Assembly: GCF_004331455.1 (NCBI RefSeq)
Contig: NZ_SJJR01000016.1
Coordinates: 1 to 64,000, forward strand
From: Micromonospora zingiberis
GTDB lineage: Bacteria; Actinomycetota; Actinomycetes; Mycobacteriales; Micromonosporaceae
DNA length: 64,000 bases
Direction: 5' to 3'
The position numbers were made by a program, and so were the translations under genes. Below, in pieces: positions 48,732 to 57,741 of the stretch; the stretch's first letter is position 1, and the number at the start of each line of letters is the position of its first letter. A model generated the notes under the pieces. That model had not been told where the DNA came from. It saw only the letters and a list, made by a program, of their open reading frames with translations, and ran no database searches.

Positions 48732-50219
48732 CTACTGTCGCCAGCTTCCTTGCGGGTCTCGCTCGGGCATCTGTGACGGGTGCCCGAGGTGACCTTGTGC
48801 GGCCGACGCGAACCACCCTGCCCACCGATCAATGAACTCGTCTAGGTCATCGACTTCGACAGGGGTAAACGGCCAGGCCACCTGATATTCGGCAATGCCA
48901 CTCCAGATCGCTTTAGCCGATTTCTCTCCAGGAAAATCTGCGAAAGGGTTGATGGACGTGCGTTGCGGCACCAGAGGGCTGATCATAAAGGCGGTCTCGA
49001 ACCACTCGTAGCGCCCCTTCTCCTGGGCATCGCAGTACCACAGCGCATGCCCCCTGCCTTCGTAGCCACGCGAACTCATCGGGATCTTCACACCGATAGC
49101 GCCATGCGCGACAACATCGAAGGCGGGGGGCTGCCAACCTCCCCATGGTTCATTCGGAGTTTGACCGGGTGGCGCGAAGATCAGCTGTGCCCCATTCAGG
49201 GTGAGAGTCCAGCGCTCGTCACGCGACGCGCTGAGGCGCGCAGTTGGCGCAGCCTCCATTACTGCGTCCCTCAGCGAGTCACCGATTCGAATCAGAATTC
49301 GGATCGCCGCCTCCGCAAGATTTGCCTGCTTCTCGGAAGCCGACCTTGCGACGGAGGCGACGACAGCTGCGGCACCCTGGCGCTCTACTTCCTGCCGGTC
49401 CGCAGCCTGTAAGGCGGCGAGGCCGCTACTTCGCGCGGTTCTGGTGGCGCGATCCAGCCGGGCGAGGAGCTTTGCGGGCGCGGGCCGAGCTTCGGGAATC
49501 TTGAAGAGGCATTCCTCCACCAGAACCGCCAACGGCGCTGCAGCGCCGGTGAGCGGTGGAGGAGTCGAGTGCAGGTGCTGCTCACGCAAGTCATGAGGGT
49601 ACGGTCCGGGGAACGGCAGTTGCCCGGTGACCAGCTCGAAGGCAATGACGCCGAAGGCGTAGACGTCGGTAGCCGCAGTGGCGTGTTCGTCGCGCCACTG
49701 CTCGGGTGCGGCGTAGGCGGGAGTCTTGGCGAACTTCCTGGTGTCTGGCGCGGTGGCGGCTTCGGCGTATCGCGAGATGCCGAAGTCGGCGATACACCAA
49801 CGACCGTTCAGCAGCAGAATGTTCGCCGGCTTGAGGTCACGGTGCACGACCCGGCCATTGAGGCCGGCCAAGGCTGTCGCGACATCGGAGAGCACGGCAA
49901 CGGCGTCCACGAGTGAGAGGGGCCCGCTCTCTCTCAGGTGCGCGGCCAAGGACTTCTCTGCGCGAGGCATGACGAGTACGAGGTCGTTCTCGGTTTCGCC
50001 GCTCTCGATGACGGGCACGACGTGGCGCACACCGTCAAGGTCGTCGGCGATGAGGAGTTCTCGGTCTGCCCCCACATCGCGGGGAACGAACTTGATCACT
50101 GCGTCCGGATAATCAGTTGAACTCGCCCGGTAGACCCGGCCGAAACCGGCCCTATCCCCGATCGGGGCGCCGATGATCCATTCGCGTTGCAGAGTGATGC
50201 TGCGAGTCACAGCTGCCAT
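48732..50219 (-). CDS. Soluble Hanks-type Ser/Thr kinase with novel C-terminal domain
   Basis: 495 residues and no transmembrane segment. Kinase domain at 12-270: glycine loop 18-30, K43 in V-I-K-F, H126-R-D-L-K-P-A-N, D145-F-G, A-P-E171-173; all catalytic residues are present. The last 200 residues form a separate domain rich in tryptophan (W-G-G-W, W-Y-C-D, W-F-E-T, W-A-G-W-F) that I do not recognise. It is divergent from the 1323-residue PD-(D/E)XK protein, with which it probably forms a unit. ATG at 50219 is preceded by GGGGG. GC is lower than in the flanking core genome. Confidence 0.88.
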   Translation of the reverse strand: MAAVTRSITLQREWIIGAPIGDRAGFGRVYRASSTDYPDAVIKFVPRDVGADRELLIADDLDGVRHVVPVIESGETENDLVLVMPRAEKSLAAHLRESGPLSLVDAVAVLSDVATALAGLNGRVVHRDLKPANILLLNGRWCIADFGISRYAEAATAPDTRKFAKTPAYAAPEQWRDEHATAATDVYAFGVIAFELVTGQLPFPGPYPHDLREQHLHSTPPPLTGAAAPLAVLVEECLFKIPEARPAPAKLLARLDRATRTARSSGLAALQAADRQEVERQGAAAVVASVARSASEKQANLAEAAIRILIRIGDSLRDAVMEAAPTARLSASRDERWTLTLNGAQLIFAPPGQTPNEPWGGWQPPAFDVVAHGAIGVKIPMSSRGYEGRGHALWYCDAQEKGRYEWFETAFMISPLVPQRTSINPFADFPGEKSAKAIWSGIAEYQVAWPFTPVEVDDLDEFIDRWAGWFASAAQGHLGHPSQMPERDPQGSWRQ

Positions 50220-50553
50220 GATCCCCCATGCTGCGTCAGCGGAACAGGCGGCATCGACAGCTGGTCGCGTAGGACGACGCGGCGGTTGCTCCTGCCGTCG
50301 CCGAGGGCAGGCTGGCGCGGGGATCGCCGAGCTGTGGGACCGCCGTTAGGGTCGGTGGGCCTACCGCAGCCAGCAGCCAGACATACTGAGATGGGTGGTG
50401 AGCCACACTGATCCCCACCCGCTGCCGACAGGAAGTTGGCCCTCAGCATCGGCATGAGTCGGCACCGGCTGATCGTGCTCGGTCAGCCGCCGCACCTCTT
50501 CGACCCGGCCACGATCGAACTGACTCGGAAACTAGCTCGGGAGCTACTGCCAG
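50220..50553. promoter_or_regulatory. Divergent promoter region of kinase and large nuclease-like gene
   Basis: 334 bases. No clear -10/-35 pair can be named with confidence. A 45-codon frame (50454-50591) occupies its right part. Confidence 0.35.
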
Positions 50554-50591
50554 GTGAGGGAACCGCACCCAGGCCGGTGGTCAGCCGTTGA
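50454..50591 (+). CDS. Possible 45-residue protein ahead of the large gene
   Basis: ATG at 50454 to TGA at 50589-50591 encodes a 45-residue peptide beginning M-S-R-H-R-L-I-V-L-G-Q-P-P-H. It overlaps the start of the large gene in another frame. Codon choice looks coding-like, but there is no good ribosome-binding site, so it may be a remnant or an upstream regulator of translation. Confidence 0.25.
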   Translation: MSRHRLIVLGQPPHLFDPATIELTRKLARELLPGEGTAPRPVVSR

Positions 50592-53500
50592 CGAGCTGGC
50601 GCTGACTGCCCGCCAGTCCATCCGCCGCTTCGAGCTGGCCAGTTGTCTGGATGCCTTGTACGCGTTTTCGTGGTCATCGGCACGGCAGCTCCCAACACTT
50701 GCGGTGCTGATCGGGCAGGCCTACGCCGGGGTGCCAGCCGGTGGGCGCGAGGCAGAGCAGGAGGATGTTCGTGCCTGGTTGGAGGCGATGCGGCGGCGGG
50801 TGCCAGTCGTTGACGAGTACCAGGATTCAGAACGGCTGGACCCGAATGCGGGTGTGCACGTGTTCTGGAGCGATCGGATGTGGCCGCTGCATCCAGGCCT
50901 GTTGCACGACCCCGAACAGGTAATGGAGCAGCTGCGCCGGTACGCCGCTGCCGCTGATCCTGTTCTGGTGTCAGCCGTTGGATTCGGTATCGCCGACGTC
51001 GTGAAGATCGGCCTACGCGCTATCGCGATTCAGCGCGCCTTCTACGATGGCTCTGCCGCCAAGCCGGCACTTGCTGGCCGGGCGAAGGCTGCAGCAGGGT
51101 CCCTGATCGCGTTCTGCCGTGAAATCCGCGAGGACGGGATGCCGGTCTGGCTGGTCTCTTCGGGTGGAGTGGACGTTGATGATCGGCTTCGGGCGGCGGT
51201 TGACTGGTGCGCCCGGGATGCGGTCGAGGTGTCGCGGAGTAGCTGGCTGCTTGGTGGTGCCTTGCTCGTGCGGCTGGAGGGCGCCCTGCTGCCGGTTCCT
51301 GCCGCACTGGTTCTCGATGCGCTCGTGGCGATGGGGGCTCAGCTGCTTGAGCTGGCCGGCCGGACCAGCAACGCCGTTACGGCGAGTCTATTGACCGAGG
51401 CGGAGCATGTTTTCGCGGTAAGCGCGCGTGGCCTGGCGACTCATTTCCTCGGGCCGGTGCGATGTTCCTGGTCGGGCCAGCTGACGGGCGTCATGTTCCC
51501 AGCCGCACGCCGCCTGGTGGCGGTGCAGGTTGCCGTCGGCACCACTGGGCGGGAGACCGCCCGTGAGGCGGATCGCGCCCGGCGCCGTCTCGCCGCGGTG
51601 AAGCCAGGTCAATTCCTGGCATCAGACGGGGCTAACCCGAGCGGCCAGCAGTGGGCAGCCCTCGTCGGCGCGGACAGTCCGCTCGCCGAGTACGGCGGAA
51701 CGGGGGCGCTGATCGCCGAGGGGACCGTGGTGCGGCGTGTCGTGATCGTGGACGGCCCGTGGAGTCCATCGGAGAAGATCCGCGCCGGGGCGATCTTCGT
51801 GTCGCTGGAGCAGTGGCGGCAGATCGCCGCCGGCGTCGGCGATGATCACGAGGAATTTTGGGCGTTTCTCGACGAGCTCGCTGAGCTACCCGGCCTGCGG
51901 ATGGTCGAATACGCCACGCCCCTGGATCTGTGGGAAACCTTCCAGCACCGGGGGATCCTGTTCGACGGCTCCACCGACCAGCAGCAGCAATCCGATATCG
52001 ACGTGCACGGGCGGTGGCGAAGCCGGGCTGTGTGTGACCCGTACGAGATCGTCTTGCGCCGGCTCGGTCTCCCCGGGCTTAGGGACTGGTCCTTCGCCGG
52101 GACGCCCGCAGGCGGTTGCCTGACGGTCGGGCAGACCACCCCGTACCAGCACGTGGTGATCAGTGCCAGCCCGCCGCTCGCGTTCCGCGTCGATGCGGAC
52201 GTCGCCCACGAACGACTGTGGACTCAGACGCTCGGCGAGATGATCCACGCTGGGTTAGCCGGGCTGTCCACCGCACCGGATGGCGACCTCGCCGCCGGCT
52301 GGCGAGCCTGGACCACCGCTATCCCGGACCCGATCCTGATCGTCTTCCACGCGCTGCCGCCGGACGCCGAGCATGCGGTGAGGTTGCTGGCCACCGACGG
52401 GACCACCGTCTGGTTCGGCTACCGACCTCCCGCCGGCACGACGGTGCTTCCGGTCACGATCCACCAGCAGCTCGGCGAGGCGCTCTGGTGTCTGCTCGTG
52501 GGCGTCCTCGCCGAGCAACTCGCACCGGACGGCGACCAGCACATCGTCAACGCCGACCTGGCCGCCGCCGAGAACGACGGCGTGCGTCAGGCCGGCGAGA
52601 CGTTCCAGCGCGCGTGGCTGCAGCTGCCGGTAACGACGATGTTCCTGGGGACGGCGTCGGCCGGACGTCCGGCTACCGGCGGTGTCGCGGCGAGCATCAG
52701 CGACGGCGCCCGCGCCCGCGCACAACGAGCCGTCACCGATCACCTCCTGACCCGGGCCCAAGAGACCGCCGCCGTCGACGATCCCGACCAGTTCCTCCAC
52801 GAGACGGCCATCGAGACCGCCGTAGAGTTCCTGCAACACCAGGTCAGCCGATTTGCCGCAGCGCCCGCGGCGCGGACCGCCGCAGTCGCGGTCGAGCGGC
52901 TCTGGGCGAGCCGAACCCGCACCGACGACGATCGAGTCCTGCGCCGCGCCCTCGGCCTTCCCACCGACAGCACGGTCGACGACCTCGCCCAAACGAACAT
53001 CGTTGCCAGCCGCGCCGCCGACCTGCTCACCGAGACGCTGCTCGGCCAGTGCCCCGACGTCGGCCTGCCGATGGACCACCGCGATTGGCACCACCTGTTC
53101 AACATCGCGGCGATCCTGGTCGACCTGCTCGGCCGCCGCGATCATGCCCGCGCTGGCCTCAGCTTCGACGGCCGCACCGACCCATCGGCCCGAGACCTGC
53201 CGTTCTACGCCCACCGCTACACCGCCGACCTCCAACTCACCCACGACACCCGCCACGGCCGAAGCTTGCTCCACGAGGCCGAGTTGGACCCCGCACCGAC
53301 CCAGGGAACTGAGGACGAACGGTTCGTCTCATGGACTGAGGCCATGCACAGCCGGGCCAACGCTGCACGGAAGTCTCCGCTGCACCGGCAAGCCGCCGAA
53401 GCCGGCCTCCGCGCCAACCAGATTTTCGGCGAAGCACACGACACGGGCTGCGACGAGATCTTCGCTGTCCTCGCCGTAGCGTCCTCATGGGAGGCAACCA

Positions 53501-54525
53501 CTGATGCCGCCGAGATCCGCGTCGCCGATCTTGTCGAGACCGTCCGCACCTGGTCTGGACTCCAGCCGCAGCGACTACACCGAGCGGTAGATCTCCTGAC
53601 CCTACGGCGGGACACCGCCGCCCAAATCCGGATCGGCCACCGGCCGACCTCTCCCGGCGAGCGCTTCTCCGGCCGACCGCTCCTACCCGTTCCGGGCTGG
53701 CCAGACCAGCTGCTCGTGATGCCCAGGCGCACCGCCCGAGCAGCGCAGCTACTTCTCGGATATCTCCAGGTCGCCCGCCTCCCATGGCCCGACAACCCCG
53801 CAGCTGTCGTCAACGCCTTCAAAGACTGGGAGCAGCGCGAACAGAAAGCCTTCGAAGCCGACGTCGAACGAGAAGCCCGAGCGCCACACCGCACCGTGAT
53901 TCCCCGTCTAAAGCCGGACCGAGCACAAAAACTGGGCATCACCATTCCCGGCGAAATCGACCTCGTCGCCATCGATCCCGAACGCCGGCGGGTGTTCGTC
54001 GTCGAGGCCAAAGCCAGCCACGTCGCCACCGATAGCGACCGCGTGCTCTACGACATCATCGACTACCACGGCGCGCCCGCCTCCGGCCACGAACGATGGG
54101 ACCACTTCCGCCCACAACGCGCGACCCCCTACCTCCCCAAGCTGACGAAGAAGGCCGCTGCTATCAACGACCAGCTCAGCGCCCTCCTCAGCGCCCACGG
54201 CCTAGGCACCGACATCGACGGCTGGACCGTATGCCCGATGGTGGTGACTCCCTCACCCGTCCCGGCCGCCTACGTGCCACAACCCGTGGTCCCGTTTGCG
54301 ACCATCGACGACCTCGCGCAGATCCTGGCCGATCCGGACACGCCGCATCCTGGGCCGAGTCTGCAAGTCTGGCCCTGCACACCGCCTGCGGCTTCCCCGT
54401 CGGCACCCACGAACGCGTCGGCCGCCACCACGGCGCCTGGTGTCGGCGGCAGGACCGAGTGCACAGGCAGGGCTGAGGCCGGCGGTGGACACTTGGGTGC
54501 TACCGCTCCTTGCGCAACTAGGTGA
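50554..54525 (+). CDS. Large protein (1323 aa) with C-terminal PD-(D/E)XK-like motif
   Basis: 1323 residues, not recognised over most of its length; no transmembrane segments or helicase motifs are visible. Near the C-terminus G-E-I-D1136-L-V-A-I-D is followed by V-F-V-V-E1151-A-K1153-A, spaced as in the PD-(D/E)XK nuclease fold (acidic residue, then E-x-K at the end of the next strand). Residues about 280-330 and 690-760 look helical. The final ~45 residues are Pro/Ala/Thr-rich and may reflect a frame slip near 54350. GTG start at 50554; no strong ribosome-binding site. The membrane-protein gene follows after 10 bases. Confidence 0.75.
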   Translation: MREPHPGRWSAVDELALTARQSIRRFELASCLDALYAFSWSSARQLPTLAVLIGQAYAGVPAGGREAEQEDVRAWLEAMRRRVPVVDEYQDSERLDPNAGVHVFWSDRMWPLHPGLLHDPEQVMEQLRRYAAAADPVLVSAVGFGIADVVKIGLRAIAIQRAFYDGSAAKPALAGRAKAAAGSLIAFCREIREDGMPVWLVSSGGVDVDDRLRAAVDWCARDAVEVSRSSWLLGGALLVRLEGALLPVPAALVLDALVAMGAQLLELAGRTSNAVTASLLTEAEHVFAVSARGLATHFLGPVRCSWSGQLTGVMFPAARRLVAVQVAVGTTGRETAREADRARRRLAAVKPGQFLASDGANPSGQQWAALVGADSPLAEYGGTGALIAEGTVVRRVVIVDGPWSPSEKIRAGAIFVSLEQWRQIAAGVGDDHEEFWAFLDELAELPGLRMVEYATPLDLWETFQHRGILFDGSTDQQQQSDIDVHGRWRSRAVCDPYEIVLRRLGLPGLRDWSFAGTPAGGCLTVGQTTPYQHVVISASPPLAFRVDADVAHERLWTQTLGEMIHAGLAGLSTAPDGDLAAGWRAWTTAIPDPILIVFHALPPDAEHAVRLLATDGTTVWFGYRPPAGTTVLPVTIHQQLGEALWCLLVGVLAEQLAPDGDQHIVNADLAAAENDGVRQAGETFQRAWLQLPVTTMFLGTASAGRPATGGVAASISDGARARAQRAVTDHLLTRAQETAAVDDPDQFLHETAIETAVEFLQHQVSRFAAAPAARTAAVAVERLWASRTRTDDDRVLRRALGLPTDSTVDDLAQTNIVASRAADLLTETLLGQCPDVGLPMDHRDWHHLFNIAAILVDLLGRRDHARAGLSFDGRTDPSARDLPFYAHRYTADLQLTHDTRHGRSLLHEAELDPAPTQGTEDERFVSWTEAMHSRANAARKSPLHRQAAEAGLRANQIFGEAHDTGCDEIFAVLAVASSWEATTDAAEIRVADLVETVRTWSGLQPQRLHRAVDLLTLRRDTAAQIRIGHRPTSPGERFSGRPLLPVPGWPDQLLVMPRRTARAAQLLLGYLQVARLPWPDNPAAVVNAFKDWEQREQKAFEADVEREARAPHRTVIPRLKPDRAQKLGITIPGEIDLVAIDPERRRVFVVEAKASHVATDSDRVLYDIIDYHGAPASGHERWDHFRPQRATPYLPKLTKKAAAINDQLSALLSAHGLGTDIDGWTVCPMVVTPSPVPAAYVPQPVVPFATIDDLAQILADPDTPHPGPSLQVWPCTPPAASPSAPTNASAATTAPGVGGRTECTGRAEAGGGHLGATAPCATR

Positions 54526-54535
54526 CTATGGGGAG

Positions 54536-54871
54536 ATGTCTCAGGCGCGAAGGGTAGCCGTCGTGGGCGGGCCGCTGTTGGTCTTGGTGGCCGCCACGAT
54601 CTTCGGGGTTGTGCTGTGGAAGCAGGACCACGCAGTTGGTGCCTATTGGGTCGCCATCGCTGGTCTTGTGGTCGCCGCGATCGCCTTGGTAGTGACTTGG
54701 CTTACCTGGGTCCGTCCGATGAGCCCCGCTCCGGGCAGTCGCTCAGCGGTCAGCAGTCGCCCGGACGTCAACATCGTCAAGGGCCACAAGTCGTTTGGGT
54801 CCGCGACCAACAGCCAGGTGGTCTACGGCAGTAACAACCGTCTTGGAGAGAGCACGGCAGATGACCGGTGA
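54536..54871 (+). CDS. Small membrane protein with C-terminal amyloid-like motif
   Basis: About 111 residues. Two transmembrane helices (about 6-27 and 35-58) with R5-R6 at the start predict both ends in the cytoplasm. The C-terminal part carries, at 79-104, V-K-G-x-x-S-F-G-S-A-x-x-S followed by V-V-Y-G-x-x-N, repeated in the next protein. ATG at 54536 follows GGGGAG very closely. The 3' end overlaps the next gene by 11 bases. Function unknown. Confidence 0.65.
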   Translation: MSQARRVAVVGGPLLVLVAATIFGVVLWKQDHAVGAYWVAIAGLVVAAIALVVTWLTWVRPMSPAPGSRSAVSSRPDVNIVKGHKSFGSATNSQVVYGSNNRLGESTADDR

Positions 54872-55877
54872 TGGTGCCCCTCGGCGCGTAGGCAAGAACA
54901 CCGTCAAAGGTGATCGAAGTTTCGGATCAGCCGATGGTTCGTTGATCATCTACGGCGACGGCAACGTCGTCGGTTCGTTGCCGGACGTCGATGATGACGA
55001 CGAGAGTCCTGTGGAGGAGGAGCCAGCCTCTTCGCCTCGTTCCCTTGTCTGGATATTGATCGCTGGCGCCGTCGGGGCCATCATTGCCCTCTGCAACATC
55101 ATGCCGGATCTGCCCGAGCCCAAGTCCTCATTTCCTTCCGAGAATGGCGCACGACCAACCGGGTCGAACGACGCCGCTGTCCTCGCGGCTGCCCTCGCCG
55201 GACTGCACAGCTGCGCAAAGGCCCTGGTGTTGCAACCTCAGAACTGCCCGCAGCACGTCAAGGACTGGGGCGCTGGCGATGCCACCACCGTCACATGGCG
55301 GATCCACGGTGTACCTGGCGATGGTGCCGTCATCCACTACAACGGCGAGGAAGGCCGCTTCCACGTGCTTGGTACCGCGGTCATGACGGCCTCGTACGAA
55401 ACCGCATCCGGGCCCAACCTCAAGTTGAGGGTCATCCAGTTCTGGGCTCGAGTCGAGTGGGCAGCGGGAGAAGCCAAGCTAGCCGAATTAAGACATTACG
55501 ACGACACCCCCAGGCCAGCCGTGGAAAAGAGCAATCCGCAGATCCCTCACGATCTCGCTCTATCACTGGTGAAGGCTGCGTTCGCAAAATGTGTCAAGAC
55601 AAGAAAGCCGCAGCTGCCGCCGGAGTGCCCTGAAACTTATTCAGGCGCCGGGTCGGGCAGGGTCAGTTGGAAGCTCAACGGTGACCCCTCAATCAACGCC
55701 AAGCCGCGCTTCGAACCATCAACAGGACTCATCCGTGTCGACGGCAACTACTCGATGACGGCGTCATACAGTCGGCTTTTCTTCGGGGCGACGTCCGAAC
55801 CAGCCAGCGGAAGGTACGACGCCATTCTGTCAGTCGATGATGGGAAGGCGCGAGTGCTGCGCATCAACGCGGCATAG
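54861..55877 (+). CDS. Single-pass membrane protein with duplicated external domain and shared motif
   Basis: About 338 residues. The N-terminal cytoplasmic part has the same motif (13-38) as the preceding protein, then an acidic stretch (D43-E55), a transmembrane helix (about 61-80) and an external part. The external part is two copies of one domain: each has a C-x(10)-C pair followed by T/S-W-x-L/I-x-G-x-P and ends with M-T-A-S-Y. ATG at 54861 has GGAGAG upstream. Overlap with the preceding gene implies co-translation. Not recognised as a known family. Confidence 0.7.
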   Translation: MTGDGAPRRVGKNTVKGDRSFGSADGSLIIYGDGNVVGSLPDVDDDDESPVEEEPASSPRSLVWILIAGAVGAIIALCNIMPDLPEPKSSFPSENGARPTGSNDAAVLAAALAGLHSCAKALVLQPQNCPQHVKDWGAGDATTVTWRIHGVPGDGAVIHYNGEEGRFHVLGTAVMTASYETASGPNLKLRVIQFWARVEWAAGEAKLAELRHYDDTPRPAVEKSNPQIPHDLALSLVKAAFAKCVKTRKPQLPPECPETYSGAGSGRVSWKLNGDPSINAKPRFEPSTGLIRVDGNYSMTASYSRLFFGATSEPASGRYDAILSVDDGKARVLRINAA

Positions 55878-56027
55878 CCTCGCTTGCAGTCACTGAAGGA
55901 CGTCTCGTAACTCGTTGAAGGCGTTGCCGGCACTGGCGTTGGTGTCATCCCAGCAGGATGATGTTGGCTCACCGAAGTTGATGGGGTCGGCTGATTTCGT
56001 TGGTCTGTCCAGCATGGACCCCAGTGT
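55878..56027. other. Spacer before IS1634-type element
   Basis: 150 bases of moderate GC between the membrane-protein gene and the left inverted repeat; no feature recognised. Confidence 0.3.
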
Positions 56028-57727
56028 GACCCGACTTGGGCCACGGTTGGCTGATTCCATGGTCGGCAGGGCGGTGACCTGAGGTGTTGTGTCGGGAGGC
56101 ACGCACTAAACGGGCCGGGTTCTATCGTGTCGGCTGTGGCGTACGTGCGGACGGTGAAGACGGCGTCCGGAGCGCGGGCGGTGCAGATCGTGCACTCCCA
56201 GCGGCGGGGCTCGCGGGACATCGAGCACATCGGGTCCGCGCACACGGATGCGGACCTGGAGCTACTCAAGGCGGTGGCGCGGCAACGGCTGGCCGCGGGG
56301 CAGGGCGAGTTGGAGCTGCGTTTGCCGGGCAGCCCGGCCAACCAGGGCGAGGCGTTGCCGATCATCTCCTCGCGGATGGGGCATCTGCTGGACGCGCTTG
56401 GTCGTGGCTACGACGTGTTGGGGTTCGCAGCCGCGACTGGCCGGGACGAGGTGTTCAAAGCGCTGGTATTGGCCAGGATCATCGAGCCGACCAGCAAGCT
56501 GGACTCGCTACGGGTACTCGCCGAGGCCGGTATGGACCCGCCGTCCTACCGGACGGTGAAGCGGCGGCCGCGCATCTACGCCGGCGCCGGTCAGAACCCC
56601 GACGACGCCGCCCGGGACGCCGATGACTCGGAGCCTGGGCACGTCGATCCCGCTGGCGGGCGGTGGCGGGCCCGGTTGGCACGCGCCTGCGCCGAGCACG
56701 TCAGCTTGGGCCCGACGACGTTGCTGCTCTACGACGTCACGACGTTGTACTTCGAGACCGACGAAGGAGACGGGTTCCGCAAGCCGGGGTTCTCGAAGGA
56801 ACGCCGTCTGGAGCCGCAGATCACCGTCGGTCTGCTGACCGACGGGTCGGGGTTCCCGCTGATGGTGCACGCGTTCGAGGGCAACCGGGCCGAGACCACC
56901 ACCATGCTGCCGGTCCTGCGGGCCTTCCTCGACGCGCACCACCTGCCGGATGTCACCGTCATCGCCGACGCCGGCATGGTGTCCGAGGCGAACAAACGCG
57001 CCATCGAAGCCGCTGGGCTGTCGTTCATCCTCGGCGCCCGCGTCCCCGACGTGCCCTACGCCGTCACCGAATGGCGCGACGCCCACCCCGATACCGAGAT
57101 CCCCGACGGGCACGTGTTCGTCCAGCCCTGGCCAGCCGGCCCCGGCGACAAACGCCGCAACCACACGATCTTCTACCAGTACCGGGCTGACCGGGCCCGA
57201 CGCACCCTTCGAGGGATCGACACCCAGGTCGCCAAGGCCGAGAACGCCGTCGCCGGCAAAACAGCGGTCAAGCGAAACCGGTACGTACGCCTGACCGGCG
57301 CGACCAAGACCGTGAACCGGACCCTCGAGGCCAAGAACCGGGCCCTGGCCGGCATCAAGGGCTACATCACCAACCTGCCCAACCCCCAACCCGAGCAGGT
57401 CATCGGCGCCTACAGCCGGCTACTCCAGGTGGAGAAGTCCTTCCGGATGTCCAAGACCGACCTGGCCGCCCGACCGATCTACCACCACACCCGCGAATCG
57501 ATCGAAGCGCACCCGACCATCGTGTTCGCCGCCCTGGCCTTGTCCCGCTGGATCGAGAACACTACCGGCTGGAGCATCAAACGCTTCGTCACCACCGCCC
57601 GCCGCTACCGCACCATCCAGATCCAAGCCGGTGAACACACGATCACCGCCGCTGACCCCCTACCCGACGACCTCCACGCCGCTCTCGATGCGATCCACGG
57701 CACGCACTAATTGGCCCAAGTCGGGTC
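56028..57727 (+). mobile_element. IS1634-type insertion sequence
   Basis: 16-bp perfect terminal inverted repeats GACCCGACTTGGGCCA (56028-56043) and TGGCCCAAGTCGGGTC (57712-57727) enclose one transposase gene; total 1.7 kb. No target-site duplication is visible in the flanks. A 12-bp direct copy GGCACGCACTAA occurs inside both ends (56098 and 57699). Confidence 0.85.
56127..57710 (+). CDS. IS1634-family transposase
   Basis: 527 residues, apparently intact. DDE-type: L-L-L-Y-D-V-T-T-L-Y-F-E-T (first D), V-T-V-I-A-D-A-G-M-V-S (second D), and a C-terminal E in R-L-L-Q-V-E-K-S-F-R-M-S-K. The V-x-G-R/K-P-I-Y-H-x-T-R-E-x-I-E-A-H block identifies the IS1634/IS4-like group. Start GTG at 56127; the gene fills the IS. 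Confidence 0.9.
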   Translation: MSAVAYVRTVKTASGARAVQIVHSQRRGSRDIEHIGSAHTDADLELLKAVARQRLAAGQGELELRLPGSPANQGEALPIISSRMGHLLDALGRGYDVLGFAAATGRDEVFKALVLARIIEPTSKLDSLRVLAEAGMDPPSYRTVKRRPRIYAGAGQNPDDAARDADDSEPGHVDPAGGRWRARLARACAEHVSLGPTTLLLYDVTTLYFETDEGDGFRKPGFSKERRLEPQITVGLLTDGSGFPLMVHAFEGNRAETTTMLPVLRAFLDAHHLPDVTVIADAGMVSEANKRAIEAAGLSFILGARVPDVPYAVTEWRDAHPDTEIPDGHVFVQPWPAGPGDKRRNHTIFYQYRADRARRTLRGIDTQVAKAENAVAGKTAVKRNRYVRLTGATKTVNRTLEAKNRALAGIKGYITNLPNPQPEQVIGAYSRLLQVEKSFRMSKTDLAARPIYHHTRESIEAHPTIVFAALALSRWIENTTGWSIKRFVTTARRYRTIQIQAGEHTITAADPLPDDLHAALDAIHGTH

Positions 57728-57741
57728 GCCCGAAGTGAGTC

